From: an uncultured Clostridia bacterium
GTDB lineage: Bacteria > Bacillota > Clostridia > TANB77 > CAG-508
Length of the DNA stretch: 64,000 bases
NCBI GenBank assembly: GCA_934120045.1
Contig: CAKOTF010000004.1
Location: forward strand, 1 to 64,000
Reading direction: 5' to 3'
Shown: in pieces, positions 16,406-25,377 of the stretch
How the letters are laid out: each line of letters begins with the position of its first letter
How positions within the stretch are numbered: the stretch's first letter is position 1
Made by a program: the position numbers and the translations under genes
The notes under the pieces: model-generated
Seen by the model: only the letters and a program-made list of their open reading frames with translations
Databases searched by the model: none
Told to the model about the DNA's origin: nothing

Positions 16406-18586
16406 ATGGGAAAATTAGTGGATATATATACTAGTATAAAAAATCCATTAGAAGATGAAGAACTTTTGAAAAAAATAGTATTAGAATATTCTAAATCAGA
16501 TAGGACATATTCAGGTGGAATAAGTACATTATATAAAAAATTAGTACAGCAAAATCAAACAAAAGATAATAGTATAATTAAATTAGAAGATGAAGAGACA
16601 TTTTTGGTAAAAATATATAACCAATGGATTGAAAATATATGTAATTTGGATGAAGCACATATTCAATATTTAGAATCAAGCAATGGAATGGATGCCAAAA
16701 AAATGCAACAATATCTTAGAAACTTTGGAAAAGTATCATCGATGGAAGATATTAGAAGATTAAAAGAAAGTACACTTTTTAATAAGGAAATAAATGATTT
16801 AGAAGTACAAAACGGTTGGGAACATATTGATTCAAAAAATATTTCAGTTATGGCTAAAGGGATTGGTTTAGTAAAACATAGGCTTTATATTAGCTGTCAA
16901 AATCAAGATATGTGGAAATTAGCACAATTATTTGAAAATAAATGTGAAGAACAACAACTACCATTTTATTTTAAACTAGGAGTAGCAGCTGAAAGAGATG
17001 ATAAAATGGTAATTTATGCGGATACAGATAACTTAGCAAATTATATAAATATATTACAAGAAATAGCACAAGAGAATCCAGAAATAATTCAAAGATGTGG
17101 AAAGCCACCTGTTTTAACAGGAAAGATTGATGGATGGATTGGAATTGGCGATGAGCCACCAAAGAAAAATGGCAAAAATAGCTCATATAATTCAATAAGA
17201 ACAAGAATATTTGAAGATTCTATTGAAGAAGTATTACTATCTGATATTGCCGAATTTAAAGGAAAAGATGTTATATATGAAGGTAAAAAAATAAAGTTTG
17301 ATGAGTTGTTTTTGAAACAAGCAACCCAAACTATAATAGATAACTTAGAAAGAAATAAAGATGATAAGACAACACCACTTTCTAAGTATGGTCTAATAGA
17401 AAAAGATTTAACAAATATTAGATTTAAAAAATATATAAAATCACATTTTAGAAAAGAAATTCAAAAAGGATTAAATAAATTAGAAGAAAATAAGAAAGAT
17501 AAGGAGTTACAATCTGCTTCAAGTGTTGTGCAGACAATTTTTTCTATTCCGACACGAGATAACAAGGAAATTAAGATAAATTTAGATGATATGGATGCTA
17601 TAATAAAGGCAATGGTTCCTATTATGCAAGAAATTGATTCGAATTTTATAGATAAAATAAAAAGTAAAATTCAAGAAAAGTGTGTACAAAATGGTATTGA
17701 TGATACATTTGTTTTTCAAAAAGGATCAAAAGAAAAATTTGAACAAGTAGATTTAGCACAACTTAAACAACAAGGTGATAATAATTCAAAGCAACAACCA
17801 AGTGAAAGAGAAAATCATAAGGCAGAAAATCAAGAAGAGAAAAAAGGGACTGATGAAGTAAAAGATGAAATTACTATAAACAATGTTGACATTGTTAAAA
17901 TGATAAATCAAGACATTTTAAAGCAAAAAATTAAATTGCCAAATGGTGTAGAAATACCAGTCAAACAATATATACAAGAAGTAGTTGCACCACATATTCC
18001 AAGTAGTGGAAAATTTATATTAAAAAGTAATGGAGGAGAAATTCCTGCTAAGCAATTTATTGAAGAAGTAGTAATGTCTGTGGGGCAAGAAAAATATAAT
18101 GGAGATATTAATGCTTTATTAGAAGATATGACGATTTCTGATACTGGAACAATATCAACATCAACAAATTCTAAAGAGAAGATTCCAATAGGACAAGAAT
18201 TGAAACAAGAACATGTTATGTCACAAGAAACATCAAAAAGAAGAGAACATAAAAGTTTTGCAGAAAGAGCTAAGAAGAATTCAGAACCATTAGATAATAA
18301 ACAAAGAAAAGCAGGAAGAAGTATGACTGATAGAATGACAACAATGATTAATGTTAAGAGGTCAATTTCACAAAGTAGAATTACAAAATCAGAAACACAA
18401 CAACAAACAGAAGAAATGACTAATAATGTAAAAGTAAGAAAACTATTACAAAAGCAAAATTCAGGAGCATTCTTAACAGAAGAAGAAAAAAGATTTATTG
18501 AGCAACATATAAGAGAAACTACTGAAGCACAAATAAGATTTATGAATCAGCAAAATAAGAAGAGAAATCGAGGAATTGAAATGTAG
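16406..18586 (+). CDS. Large protein resembling the HopA1 family, with internal repeats (726 aa)
   Basis: At residues ~150-275 the series VKHRLYISC, LPFYFKLG, ERDDKMVIYAD, PPVLTGKIDGWIGIGDEP and SIRTRIFEDS resembles the order and spacing of HopA1-type domains, known as type III effectors and from related Gram-positive proteins. This is a pattern-level resemblance, not a proven homology. At ~510-560 two short copies are seen: NGVEIPVKQYIQEVV and NGGEIPAKQFIEEVV. The C-terminus is basic and Gln/Arg-rich. There is no signal peptide. GAGG precedes the ATG. Confidence 0.55.
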   Translation: MGKLVDIYTSIKNPLEDEELLKKIVLEYSKSDRTYSGGISTLYKKLVQQNQTKDNSIIKLEDEETFLVKIYNQWIENICNLDEAHIQYLESSNGMDAKKMQQYLRNFGKVSSMEDIRRLKESTLFNKEINDLEVQNGWEHIDSKNISVMAKGIGLVKHRLYISCQNQDMWKLAQLFENKCEEQQLPFYFKLGVAAERDDKMVIYADTDNLANYINILQEIAQENPEIIQRCGKPPVLTGKIDGWIGIGDEPPKKNGKNSSYNSIRTRIFEDSIEEVLLSDIAEFKGKDVIYEGKKIKFDELFLKQATQTIIDNLERNKDDKTTPLSKYGLIEKDLTNIRFKKYIKSHFRKEIQKGLNKLEENKKDKELQSASSVVQTIFSIPTRDNKEIKINLDDMDAIIKAMVPIMQEIDSNFIDKIKSKIQEKCVQNGIDDTFVFQKGSKEKFEQVDLAQLKQQGDNNSKQQPSERENHKAENQEEKKGTDEVKDEITINNVDIVKMINQDILKQKIKLPNGVEIPVKQYIQEVVAPHIPSSGKFILKSNGGEIPAKQFIEEVVMSVGQEKYNGDINALLEDMTISDTGTISTSTNSKEKIPIGQELKQEHVMSQETSKRREHKSFAERAKKNSEPLDNKQRKAGRSMTDRMTTMINVKRSISQSRITKSETQQQTEEMTNNVKVRKLLQKQNSGAFLTEEEKRFIEQHIRETTEAQIRFMNQQNKKRNRGIEM

Positions 18587-18709
18587 TTTTTTAGTTCTAA
18601 TAAAAATTTTTAATTTAACAAATCTATTATTAATGAATAAATAACCAACAAAAATGAGATACTATTAAAAGATTAAAAATCTAATAATAGTTGTAAAGAA
18701 GGGATTGAA

Positions 18710-18856
18710 ATGGATATGAAATTTGTTAAAGGTTTAGTTATTGGTGGATTAGTAACAACAGGAATGGTTATGCTATGGCAAAATGATAATATGTTTAATA
18801 CAAATAAAATGATGAAAAAAGGCAAAAAATTTGTTAAAAAGATGGGAATAATGTAA
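18710..18856 (+). CDS. Small single-pass membrane protein (48 aa)
   Basis: AAGGG is 6 bp before an ATG. The product starts MDMKFVKGLVIGGLVTTGMV, giving one hydrophobic glycine-rich segment, and has a strongly basic C-terminus (MKKGKKFVKKMGIM). The layout recalls short YtxH-like proteins. A terminator follows immediately. It lies 123 bp after the HopA1-like gene and may be the last member of that transcription unit. Confidence 0.65.
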   Translation: MDMKFVKGLVIGGLVTTGMVMLWQNDNMFNTNKMMKKGKKFVKKMGIM

Positions 18857-18857
18857 A

Positions 18858-18884
18858 AGGCAGGAAATATAATCCTGTCTTTAT
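18858..18884 (+). terminator. Terminator after the small membrane protein
   Basis: AGGCAGGA pairs with TCCTGTCT (one G-T pair), followed by TTATTT. Confidence 0.7.
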
Positions 18885-19019
18885 TTGAATTTGTGAAATA
18901 CCTCAAAAAAATTCTCAAAAAAAGAGGGAATTATGTAAAATTCGTCGAATAATATATATGTACGAAAAACGGAAATGATGATTTTAAGCAATAATAAGAA
19001 AGTATAGGAGTGGAGGAAA

Positions 19020-20810
19020 ATGGCACGTTATAGTGAAGAAATTATAGAACAAGTAAGACAAAACAACGATGTTGTAGATGTAATATCACAATATGTCCAT
19101 TTAACTCGAAAAGGAAGAAACTATTTTGGACTATGTCCATTTCATAATGAAAAATCTCCATCATTTTCAGTATCACCAGACAGGCAAATATTTCACTGTT
19201 TTGGGTGTGGAGTTGGAGGAAATGTATATTCATTTCTGATGAAAATAGAAGGAATAGGCTTCAAAGAAGCAGTTGAACAATTAGCAGAAAAAGCTAATAT
19301 ACAATTACCGACAATAGAAAATGCAGAAGATACAGCAAGAGAAGAATTAAAAGCTAAAATATATAAAATAAATCAATTCACAGCAGAATATTATCATCAA
19401 AATTTGTACAAGCCATCAGCAAAAATGGCACAAGAATATGTGAAAAAAAGAAAATTAACACAATCAACATTAGAAACATATAAAATAGGATTTTCAGGAA
19501 GATTTGATGAATTATATAAACAATTAAAAGCACAAGGTTTTAATGAAAAAGAAATGTTAGAATCAGGACTAGTCATTAGAAATGATAGAGGACAATATAT
19601 AGACATGTATAGAAATAGACTAATGATTCCAATATGTGATATTAGAGGAAAAGTAATAGCATTTGGAGGAAGAGTTTTAGATGATTCAAAACCCAAATAT
19701 ATAAATTCACCAGAAAATGTTGTATATAGTAAAGGAAGACATTTATTTGGGCTAAATATTGCAAAAACAGAATGTAGTAAAAGACTATTAATAGTAGAAG
19801 GATATATGGATGTCATATCATTACATCAAAGAGGTGTAAAAAATGTAGTAGCAGCATTAGGAACAGCATTAACAGAACAACAAGGTTGGTTGTTAAGAAA
19901 AAGTACAGAACAAGTTATACTTGGATTTGATGCAGATGGAGCTGGACAAACAGCTGTAGCAAGATCAATGGAAATATTACAAAAAATGGGATGTGACATG
20001 AGAGTATTGCAAATAGAAGGAGCAAAAGACCCAGATGAATTCATTGTAAAATTTGGAGAAGGTAGATTCAAATTAGCAATGGATAATGCAATATCATTAG
20101 TCGAATTTAAAGTAAAAAATCTAAAAAAAGATATTAATTTAGAGAATACATCAGATAAAATAAAATTCTTAAACGAAATTGCAAAAATACTAGCAAAAGT
20201 AGACAATACAATGGAAAGAGAAATATACATAGAAAAAATAGCAAGTGGTTATAATATTTCAAAAGAAGCAATTTATGCAGAAGTAAATAAATTAATTTAT
20301 ACTAACTCAAAAGCAGACAATTTATTACAAGGAAAAGCAGTAAAAACGCAAATTGCTAAAAAAATAGAAAATGAAGAAAATATTATAGATGAAGATTTAA
20401 AAAACAGGGAAGATACAATAATAGCATTATTACTTGATGCAAATCAAAAAATCTTTCAAAAAATAAAAGAAAAAATCAAACCACAAGATTTTAAAGATGA
20501 AACAAATAGAAAAATTGCAGAAAAATTATATGAAGAATTAGAGAAACAAGATACAAATGTTAATAAATTGATAGATGAATTTGATGAACAAACTCAAAAT
20601 CATATCACTAAGGTAATGGCAACAGATTATGAAATAGAAAATATTGATAAAGCTGTTGATGATATATTATTAAAATACGAAAGAGAAAGACTAGAAAGTC
20701 AGAAAAAAGATATATTAAAAAAATTAGAAAATGAACAAGATGGGGAAACAAAAAAAGAATTAAGTAAAGAGCTAAGTAATATAATAATTGCATTAGCTAA
20801 AATTAAGTAG
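19020..20810 (+). CDS. dnaG: DNA primase
   Basis: Synthesises RNA primers at the replication fork. The CHC2 zinc finger is at residues ~39-64 (CPFHNEKSPSF...HCFGCG). The TOPRIM catalytic domain contains LLIVEGYMDVISLHQ and the DADGAG metal site. The C-terminal helicase-binding region is Lys/Glu-rich. At 596 residues it is full length. GGAGG is 5 bp upstream. It lies 12 bp before rpoD, the usual dnaG-rpoD pair. Confidence 0.97.
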   Translation: MARYSEEIIEQVRQNNDVVDVISQYVHLTRKGRNYFGLCPFHNEKSPSFSVSPDRQIFHCFGCGVGGNVYSFLMKIEGIGFKEAVEQLAEKANIQLPTIENAEDTAREELKAKIYKINQFTAEYYHQNLYKPSAKMAQEYVKKRKLTQSTLETYKIGFSGRFDELYKQLKAQGFNEKEMLESGLVIRNDRGQYIDMYRNRLMIPICDIRGKVIAFGGRVLDDSKPKYINSPENVVYSKGRHLFGLNIAKTECSKRLLIVEGYMDVISLHQRGVKNVVAALGTALTEQQGWLLRKSTEQVILGFDADGAGQTAVARSMEILQKMGCDMRVLQIEGAKDPDEFIVKFGEGRFKLAMDNAISLVEFKVKNLKKDINLENTSDKIKFLNEIAKILAKVDNTMEREIYIEKIASGYNISKEAIYAEVNKLIYTNSKADNLLQGKAVKTQIAKKIENEENIIDEDLKNREDTIIALLLDANQKIFQKIKEKIKPQDFKDETNRKIAEKLYEELEKQDTNVNKLIDEFDEQTQNHITKVMATDYEIENIDKAVDDILLKYERERLESQKKDILKKLENEQDGETKKELSKELSNIIIALAKIK

Positions 20811-20822
20811 GGGTGAATTTTC

Positions 20823-21986
20823 GTGAGTAAGAAAATTGGAGAAGAAATGGAAAATCAAGAGAAATTAGAAGAAATGAAAGATGTAAAAGTAGAAAAGAAA
20901 GATGAAAAATTAGATGCAGAAAAGGTTCAAGAAATTGTAAAAAAAGCTAAGGCAAAAGGAAAAATAACATATGAAGAATTAGCCAAAGAACTAGAAAATA
21001 CAAATCCAGATCAAATAGATAAAGTTTTTGATGCATTTGAAGAAATGGGAGTTAATATTTTAAATGATGATTTTGAAGATGAGCCAGACATTGATGACTT
21101 AAAAGAAGTTGAAAATTTAAAATTAGATGAAATAACAGAAACAAGTTATGAAGGAATAAGTGTTGATGATCCAGTAAGAATGTATTTAAGAGAAATTGGA
21201 AAAATACCATTATTATCTTATGACAAAGAACTTGAATTAGCAAAAAGAATATTAGAAGGTGATGAAGAAGCAAAACAAGAATTAGCAGAAGCAAACCTTA
21301 GATTAGTAGTAAGTATTGCTAAAAAATACGTTGGAAGAGGAATGTTATTCTTAGACTTAATACAAGAAGGAAACATGGGATTAATAAAAGCAGTAGAAAA
21401 ATTTGATTATACAAAAGGATTTAAGTTTAGTACTTATGCAACATGGTGGATTAGACAAGCTATTACAAGAGCTATTGCTGACCAAGCACGTACAATAAGA
21501 ATTCCAGTACACATGGTAGAAACAATAAATAGATTAATTCGTACATCAAGACACTTATTACAACAATTGGGTAGAGAGCCAACGCCAGAAGAAATAGCTA
21601 AAGAAATGGATATGTCAGTTGAAAAAGTAATGGAAATTCAAAAAATTGCACAAGATCCAGTTTCATTAGAAACACCAATTGGTGAAGAAGACGATAGTCA
21701 TTTGGGTGACTTTATTCAAGATGAAGATTCACCAGCACCACAAGATGCAGCATCATATACATTATTAAGAGAACAATTGGAAGAAGTAATGAAAACATTA
21801 ACACCAAGAGAAGCAAAAGTTTTAAGATTAAGATTTGGACTTGATGATGGAAAAGCAAGAACACTTGAAGAAGTAGGAAAAGAATTTGATGTAACAAGAG
21901 AAAGAATTCGTCAGATTGAAGCTAAAGCTTTGAGAAAACTTCGTCATCCAAGTAGAAGCAAAAAATTAAGAGATTATATGAATTAA
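20823..21986 (+). CDS. rpoD: Primary sigma factor RpoD/SigA
   Basis: Housekeeping sigma factor. Region 1.1 is short and acidic. Region 1.2 is DPVRMYLREIGK, region 2 has LRLVVSIAKKYVGRG and STYATWWIRQAITR (-10 recognition), region 3 follows, and region 4.2 has VTRERIRQIEAKALRKLRHP (-35 recognition). There is no long non-conserved insert, as in other Firmicutes. Translation uses a GTG after GGGGTGA. The many TTGACA/TATAAT promoters in the window fit this protein. Confidence 0.96.
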   Translation: MSKKIGEEMENQEKLEEMKDVKVEKKDEKLDAEKVQEIVKKAKAKGKITYEELAKELENTNPDQIDKVFDAFEEMGVNILNDDFEDEPDIDDLKEVENLKLDEITETSYEGISVDDPVRMYLREIGKIPLLSYDKELELAKRILEGDEEAKQELAEANLRLVVSIAKKYVGRGMLFLDLIQEGNMGLIKAVEKFDYTKGFKFSTYATWWIRQAITRAIADQARTIRIPVHMVETINRLIRTSRHLLQQLGREPTPEEIAKEMDMSVEKVMEIQKIAQDPVSLETPIGEEDDSHLGDFIQDEDSPAPQDAASYTLLREQLEEVMKTLTPREAKVLRLRFGLDDGKARTLEEVGKEFDVTRERIRQIEAKALRKLRHPSRSKKLRDYMN

Positions 21987-21990
21987 TATA

Positions 21991-22020
21991 AAAAGACTGT
22001 TCCGATAGGAATGGTCTTTT
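21991..22020 (+). terminator. Terminator of dnaG-rpoD
   Basis: AAAAGACTGTTCC pairs with GGAATGGTCTTTT around a GATA loop. Confidence 0.85.
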
Positions 22021-22058
22021 ATGTTAGCTTTTTAAATGACACTTATGTAGAAAAACAC

Positions 22059-22118
22059 AAATAACCGAAAAAAATGTCTATAAATGACCGAAAAAATTCG
22101 CCTTAAATAACCGAAAAA
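22059..22118 (+). repeat. Three 14-bp direct repeats at exact 23-bp spacing
   Basis: AAATAACCGAAAAA at 22059-22072, AAATGACCGAAAAA at 22082-22095 and AAATAACCGAAAAA at 22105-22118. The period is exactly 23 bp, close to two helical turns, and the last copy ends 2 bp before the -35 at 22121. This looks like a set of binding sites for a regulator of the downstream gene. Confidence 0.8.
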
Positions 22119-22120
22119 TA

Positions 22121-22149
22121 TTGAAACTATATAAAAAATATGATATAAT
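22121..22149 (+). promoter_or_regulatory. Promoter of the DUF4143 ATPase gene
   Basis: TTGAAA (22121-22126), a 17-bp spacer and TATAAT (22144-22149). Confidence 0.85.
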
Positions 22150-22213
22150 AAAAAAATAGTTAAAATATTAGAGAACTAATTTTATAGTGAAAAAGATAGG
22201 AATGAGAGTAAAA

Positions 22214-23488
22214 ATGAAAAAATATATAAATAGAATTGCAGATTCAATATTAGAAAAAAAATTAAAGGGAAAAGGAGCAGTATTAATTCAAGGACCCAAA
22301 TGGTGTGGAAAAACCACAACAGCAGAACAAATTTCAAATAGTATATTGTATATGGCAAAGCCAGAAGATAAAGAACAAAATTTAACACTAGCAGATATAA
22401 ATCCAAGTTTATTATTAAATGGGAATACGCCAAGATTAATTGATGAATGGCAGATTGCTCCTAAATTATGGGATGCAGTAAGGTTTGAAATTGATCATAG
22501 AAATTTAGAAGGGCAATTTATATTAACGGGTTCAGCAGTACCAGTCAATATGGATGAAGTAACACATACTGGAACAGGCAGATTTGCATGGTTACTAATG
22601 AGGCCAATGAGTCTATATGAATCAGGGGAGTCAAATGGGAATATAAGTTTAGAGATGTTATTTCAAGAAAATAATAATATTACAGGAACTAATAATTTAA
22701 GTTTACAAGACATTGCATATTTGTGTTGTAGAGGAGGATGGCCAAGAAGTACTTTTATGGATAAAGATATTGCACTAGAGCAAGCTTTTGACTATTATGA
22801 TGCAATAGTACAATCAGATATTTCGAGAGTAGATAATGTAAACAGAAATCCTGAAAGAGCAAAAAAATTAATGAGAGCATATGCAAGAAACTTAGGAAGT
22901 CAAGTATCTAATGAGACATTAAAAAATGATATGATTATAAATGATTCATTTTCTTTGGATACAGATACTGTACTTTCATATATTAATGCATTAAAGAAAA
23001 TTTTTGTGGTTGAAGAAGCACCAGCTTGGAATCCTAATTTAAGAAGTAAAACTGCTATAAGAACAGCAGACACAAGATATTTTATAGATCCATCAATTGC
23101 TACAGCAGCATTAGGATTAGGTCCAAATGATTTAATAGGAGATTTGAATACATTTGGATTAATATTTGAAACATTATGTATTAGAGATTTAAGAATATAT
23201 GCAGAAAGTATAAATGGAAGTGTATACCATTATAGAGATGCAAATGATTTAGAATGTGATGCAGTAATTCATTTAAGAAACGGCTTATATGGATTAATAG
23301 AAATTAAATTAGGTGGTGATAAATTAATAACTGAAGGTGCGGAAAACTTGAAAAAAATGTATTCAAAAATTGATATAACCAAAATGAAAAATCCATCATT
23401 TTTAATGGTATTAACAGCGACAGGAAATTATGCATATAAAAGAGATGATGGAGTTTATGTAGTACCAATTGGATGTTTAAAAAATTAA
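22214..23488 (+). CDS. AAA-type ATPase with DUF4143 domain
   Basis: The N-terminal P-loop domain has the Walker A motif GPKWCGKTT and LIDEWQIAP (Walker B-like). The C-terminal DUF4143 part contains DLECDAV and LIEIKLGG, which resembles a PD-(D/E)XK nuclease-fold core. Function is not established; such ATPases are common accessory genes in gut Firmicutes. The ATG at 22214 is chosen because family members typically begin with MKKYI-like sequence ahead of the P-loop; an upstream GTG at 22187 is possible. Three phased repeats lie upstream of the promoter. Confidence 0.85.
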   Translation: MKKYINRIADSILEKKLKGKGAVLIQGPKWCGKTTTAEQISNSILYMAKPEDKEQNLTLADINPSLLLNGNTPRLIDEWQIAPKLWDAVRFEIDHRNLEGQFILTGSAVPVNMDEVTHTGTGRFAWLLMRPMSLYESGESNGNISLEMLFQENNNITGTNNLSLQDIAYLCCRGGWPRSTFMDKDIALEQAFDYYDAIVQSDISRVDNVNRNPERAKKLMRAYARNLGSQVSNETLKNDMIINDSFSLDTDTVLSYINALKKIFVVEEAPAWNPNLRSKTAIRTADTRYFIDPSIATAALGLGPNDLIGDLNTFGLIFETLCIRDLRIYAESINGSVYHYRDANDLECDAVIHLRNGLYGLIEIKLGGDKLITEGAENLKKMYSKIDITKMKNPSFLMVLTATGNYAYKRDDGVYVVPIGCLKN

Positions 23489-23573
23489 AATAAGTGTAGC
23501 TCATTTGCAAAAATATTTTTTGCTATGTTAAATTTGATTTTTTTATAATCTGAAAGAAAGAATGAGGTTAAAT

Positions 23574-24512
23574 ATGAAAAGAAAAAATATAAAAGATATA
23601 GACATGAATAATGCATATTTTCATTTTACAGAGAAGGGTAATTTAAAATCTATAGCCCAAAATGGTTTAAAAGCTCAAATTGGTGATGCTTCAAAATTAG
23701 TAGATGATAAATCAAGAGTATGTTTTTCACAAGGAGTAAAAGGAATATTAGGAATAAAAAATTCTTTTATATGGGAATTTGAACATGCTAAAATATGTGA
23801 TATTCCAGAAGGTTACAAAAAGTATTTTGATATAAAAGATTTTTCTAGCACAGATCTGATACCTAAAGAAATAGTATATGAAGCATTAAAAAGAAAATTT
23901 GAAAATGAAGTATATTTGGTTGTTGATGCAAAAGAGGGAGAAGATTTTTTGCCAGAAGAAATAAATGGGCTAGGCTCTAATTTCGATATAAAAGGGAAGG
24001 AAGGCCATGATATATCTCCAAAGAAAATATCAAAACTAGTAATTCCTAATGCGAATAATGCATGGGAGACCATTCAATATGTTTATAATAATCTTATAGA
24101 AAAAAATCCAGATATCGAAGGTATTATTAGAATGATGAATTCTAATTTAGACGAGATGATAACATACTTTAGAAATAAAGAATTAGAAGTACCACAAAAT
24201 GAAGACTTTACACTAAAACAAAGAGTTGCACAATTTTTACGAAAGAATAATTTATTTATGAATTTAGAATTTGTTGAAAATTTTGTTCATAGTCAACTTG
24301 ATGTTTTTGCAATAAAGAAAAGTAAAATACCAGAAGAAAAAGTGGATTCAAGAAAAGATTTTATGGAGTTTATTTCAAATAATGGAGAGTTTAGAAAAGA
24401 AGAATTTTCACACTTAAGTGATAGCAAATCAACTGCAATAGAAGAAATAGATAAAATTATAGAACAAATGAATGCAAGCAGAGATGAAAATAAAGATGAT
24501 GAAAGAATATAG
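23574..24512 (+). CDS. Unknown protein with possible ADP-ribosyltransferase-like N-terminus (312 aa)
   Basis: The N-terminus reads AYFHFTEKGNLKSIAQNGL then VCFSQGVKGI. This pattern (FHFT, a helix, an I..NGL turn, then a V.FS strand) is seen in ART-fold proteins such as DarT- or Tpt1-like enzymes. Sequence alone cannot prove the fold, and no catalytic Glu can be assigned. The C-terminal ~150 residues are helical and charged. GAGG precedes the ATG at 23574; an ATG at 23562 is also in frame. It lies 85 bp after the DUF4143 gene, beyond a short GCAAAA/TTTTGC hairpin. Confidence 0.6.
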   Translation: MKRKNIKDIDMNNAYFHFTEKGNLKSIAQNGLKAQIGDASKLVDDKSRVCFSQGVKGILGIKNSFIWEFEHAKICDIPEGYKKYFDIKDFSSTDLIPKEIVYEALKRKFENEVYLVVDAKEGEDFLPEEINGLGSNFDIKGKEGHDISPKKISKLVIPNANNAWETIQYVYNNLIEKNPDIEGIIRMMNSNLDEMITYFRNKELEVPQNEDFTLKQRVAQFLRKNNLFMNLEFVENFVHSQLDVFAIKKSKIPEEKVDSRKDFMEFISNNGEFRKEEFSHLSDSKSTAIEEIDKIIEQMNASRDENKDDERI

Positions 24513-24524
24513 TTAAAACATATA

Positions 24525-24819
24525 GGGGCTGTAAAAAAGTTCCAACAAAAAAATAAGTGAAGAAATTTACTCATTTTTTGTATAGAAAAAAGCCTATATT
24601 TATTGAAAAATAAGGCTTTTATGGTATAATTTATATATGAAATTAACTAATCATACCAATAATAATTATAAACCAAAACAATTAAAATTACCAGTTGTGG
24701 TGCAAAAAAATGTACTTATTAAATTAAAAATTCAAATTAATTTAATAATAGAAAAATTAGATTTAAGTCAAAATTTTAACTTAAATCTAATTTTTCTATT
24801 GGACTTTTTTTACATCCTC
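24525..24819 (+). mobile_element. Internally deleted IS (MITE-like), possibly IS1182-like
   Basis: Imperfect terminal inverted repeats of about 19 bp (24525-24543 and 24801-24819) start GGGGCTGTAAAAAAG and, on the other strand, GAGGATGTAAAAAAAG. Inside are a promoter (TTGAAA 24603-24608, TATAAT 24625-24630), an ATG at 24637 starting MKLTNHTNNNYKPKQLKLP, which resembles the opening of IS1182-type transposases, and a large terminator-like hairpin. The rest of the transposase is missing. No clear target duplication is visible. Only a relic of a gene lies between 24513 and 24828. Confidence 0.65.
24747..24800. repeat. Perfect 22-bp inverted repeat near the right end of the deleted IS
   Basis: Arms at 24747-24768 and 24779-24800 are perfectly complementary with a 10-nt loop. 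It is likely the old transposase terminator, and it now also ends transcription from either side. Confidence 0.85.
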
Positions 24820-24828
24820 TTTTATATT

Positions 24829-25254
24829 TTAATTGTTGTCAAAAATGGCATCCCAAAGTTCATCACCCAAAACACCTTTGAGAAAGTTCTCCTGTGCTTC
24901 TTTTATTTTTGTAGCTTCTTTTGCTTGTTTTTCGAGTTCGGGAATTTCAAACTCGATTACGTGTTTTTCAATTTTTTCGATTTTCTTTGCAGGCAACTTC
25001 ATAGAATAATAAAGCCGATGCTTTCCCAAATTCTTAGAAGACCGTGCAATGCCGTATTTGTACAAAAGGCACAAATCAATTGCAGATTCAAGTTCAGGCG
25101 AATTGAAATTGATGTTATCTTTAACACCAACAATGATATACCCATCGCCCTTGATAACCCAAGTTGCGATTTCTTTGGCGTGGTTTTCGACTAATTTTTT
25201 CCGTTCAGCATGGCTGAGAGAAGAGAAATAAGCGGCCAAGTTTTGCATCATCAT
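24829..25254 (-). CDS. GC-richer unknown protein (141 aa), probably acquired
   Basis: Soluble, charged helical protein (NLAAYFSSLSHAERKKLVEN near the start), Lys-rich at the C-terminus. Codon use differs clearly from the neighbours: GCG, GCC, CGG, CTC and GGC appear while most genes here use A- or T-ending codons. GAGAGG precedes the ATG run. It has its own minus-strand promoter and a GAAGC/GCTTC stem in the leader. No function recognised; it could be a phage or plasmid gene. Confidence 0.7.
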   Translation of the reverse strand: MMMQNLAAYFSSLSHAERKKLVENHAKEIATWVIKGDGYIIVGVKDNINFNSPELESAIDLCLLYKYGIARSSKNLGKHRLYYSMKLPAKKIEKIEKHVIEFEIPELEKQAKEATKIKEAQENFLKGVLGDELWDAIFDNN

Positions 25255-25311
25255 AAGATATACCTCTCATTTTATAAAATTATGAAGCGGATTGGCTTCA
25301 CACAATTTCTT

Positions 25312-25340
25312 ATTATAACATAGAAGTCTTTTATTTTCAA
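25312..25340 (-). promoter_or_regulatory. Promoter of the GC-richer 141-aa gene
   Basis: On the minus strand, TTGAAA (25340-25335), a 17-bp spacer and TATAAT (25317-25312). A 6-bp stem TGAAGC/GCTTCA (25283-25288 with 25295-25300) lies in the leader. Confidence 0.8.
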
Positions 25341-25377
25341 TAGAATTAATAAAAAAATATATTAAGTATTGTGCTTA

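Noticed and set aside
22059..22118. Short CRISPR array
   Set aside because: Only three 14-bp units with 9-bp gaps; repeats and spacers are far too short and no cas genes are present.
24637..25194. 185-codon plus-strand frame
   Set aside because: Only its first ~25 codons look like a transposase start. It then runs through a hairpin and opposite the minus-strand 141-aa gene, which has a promoter and ribosome site.
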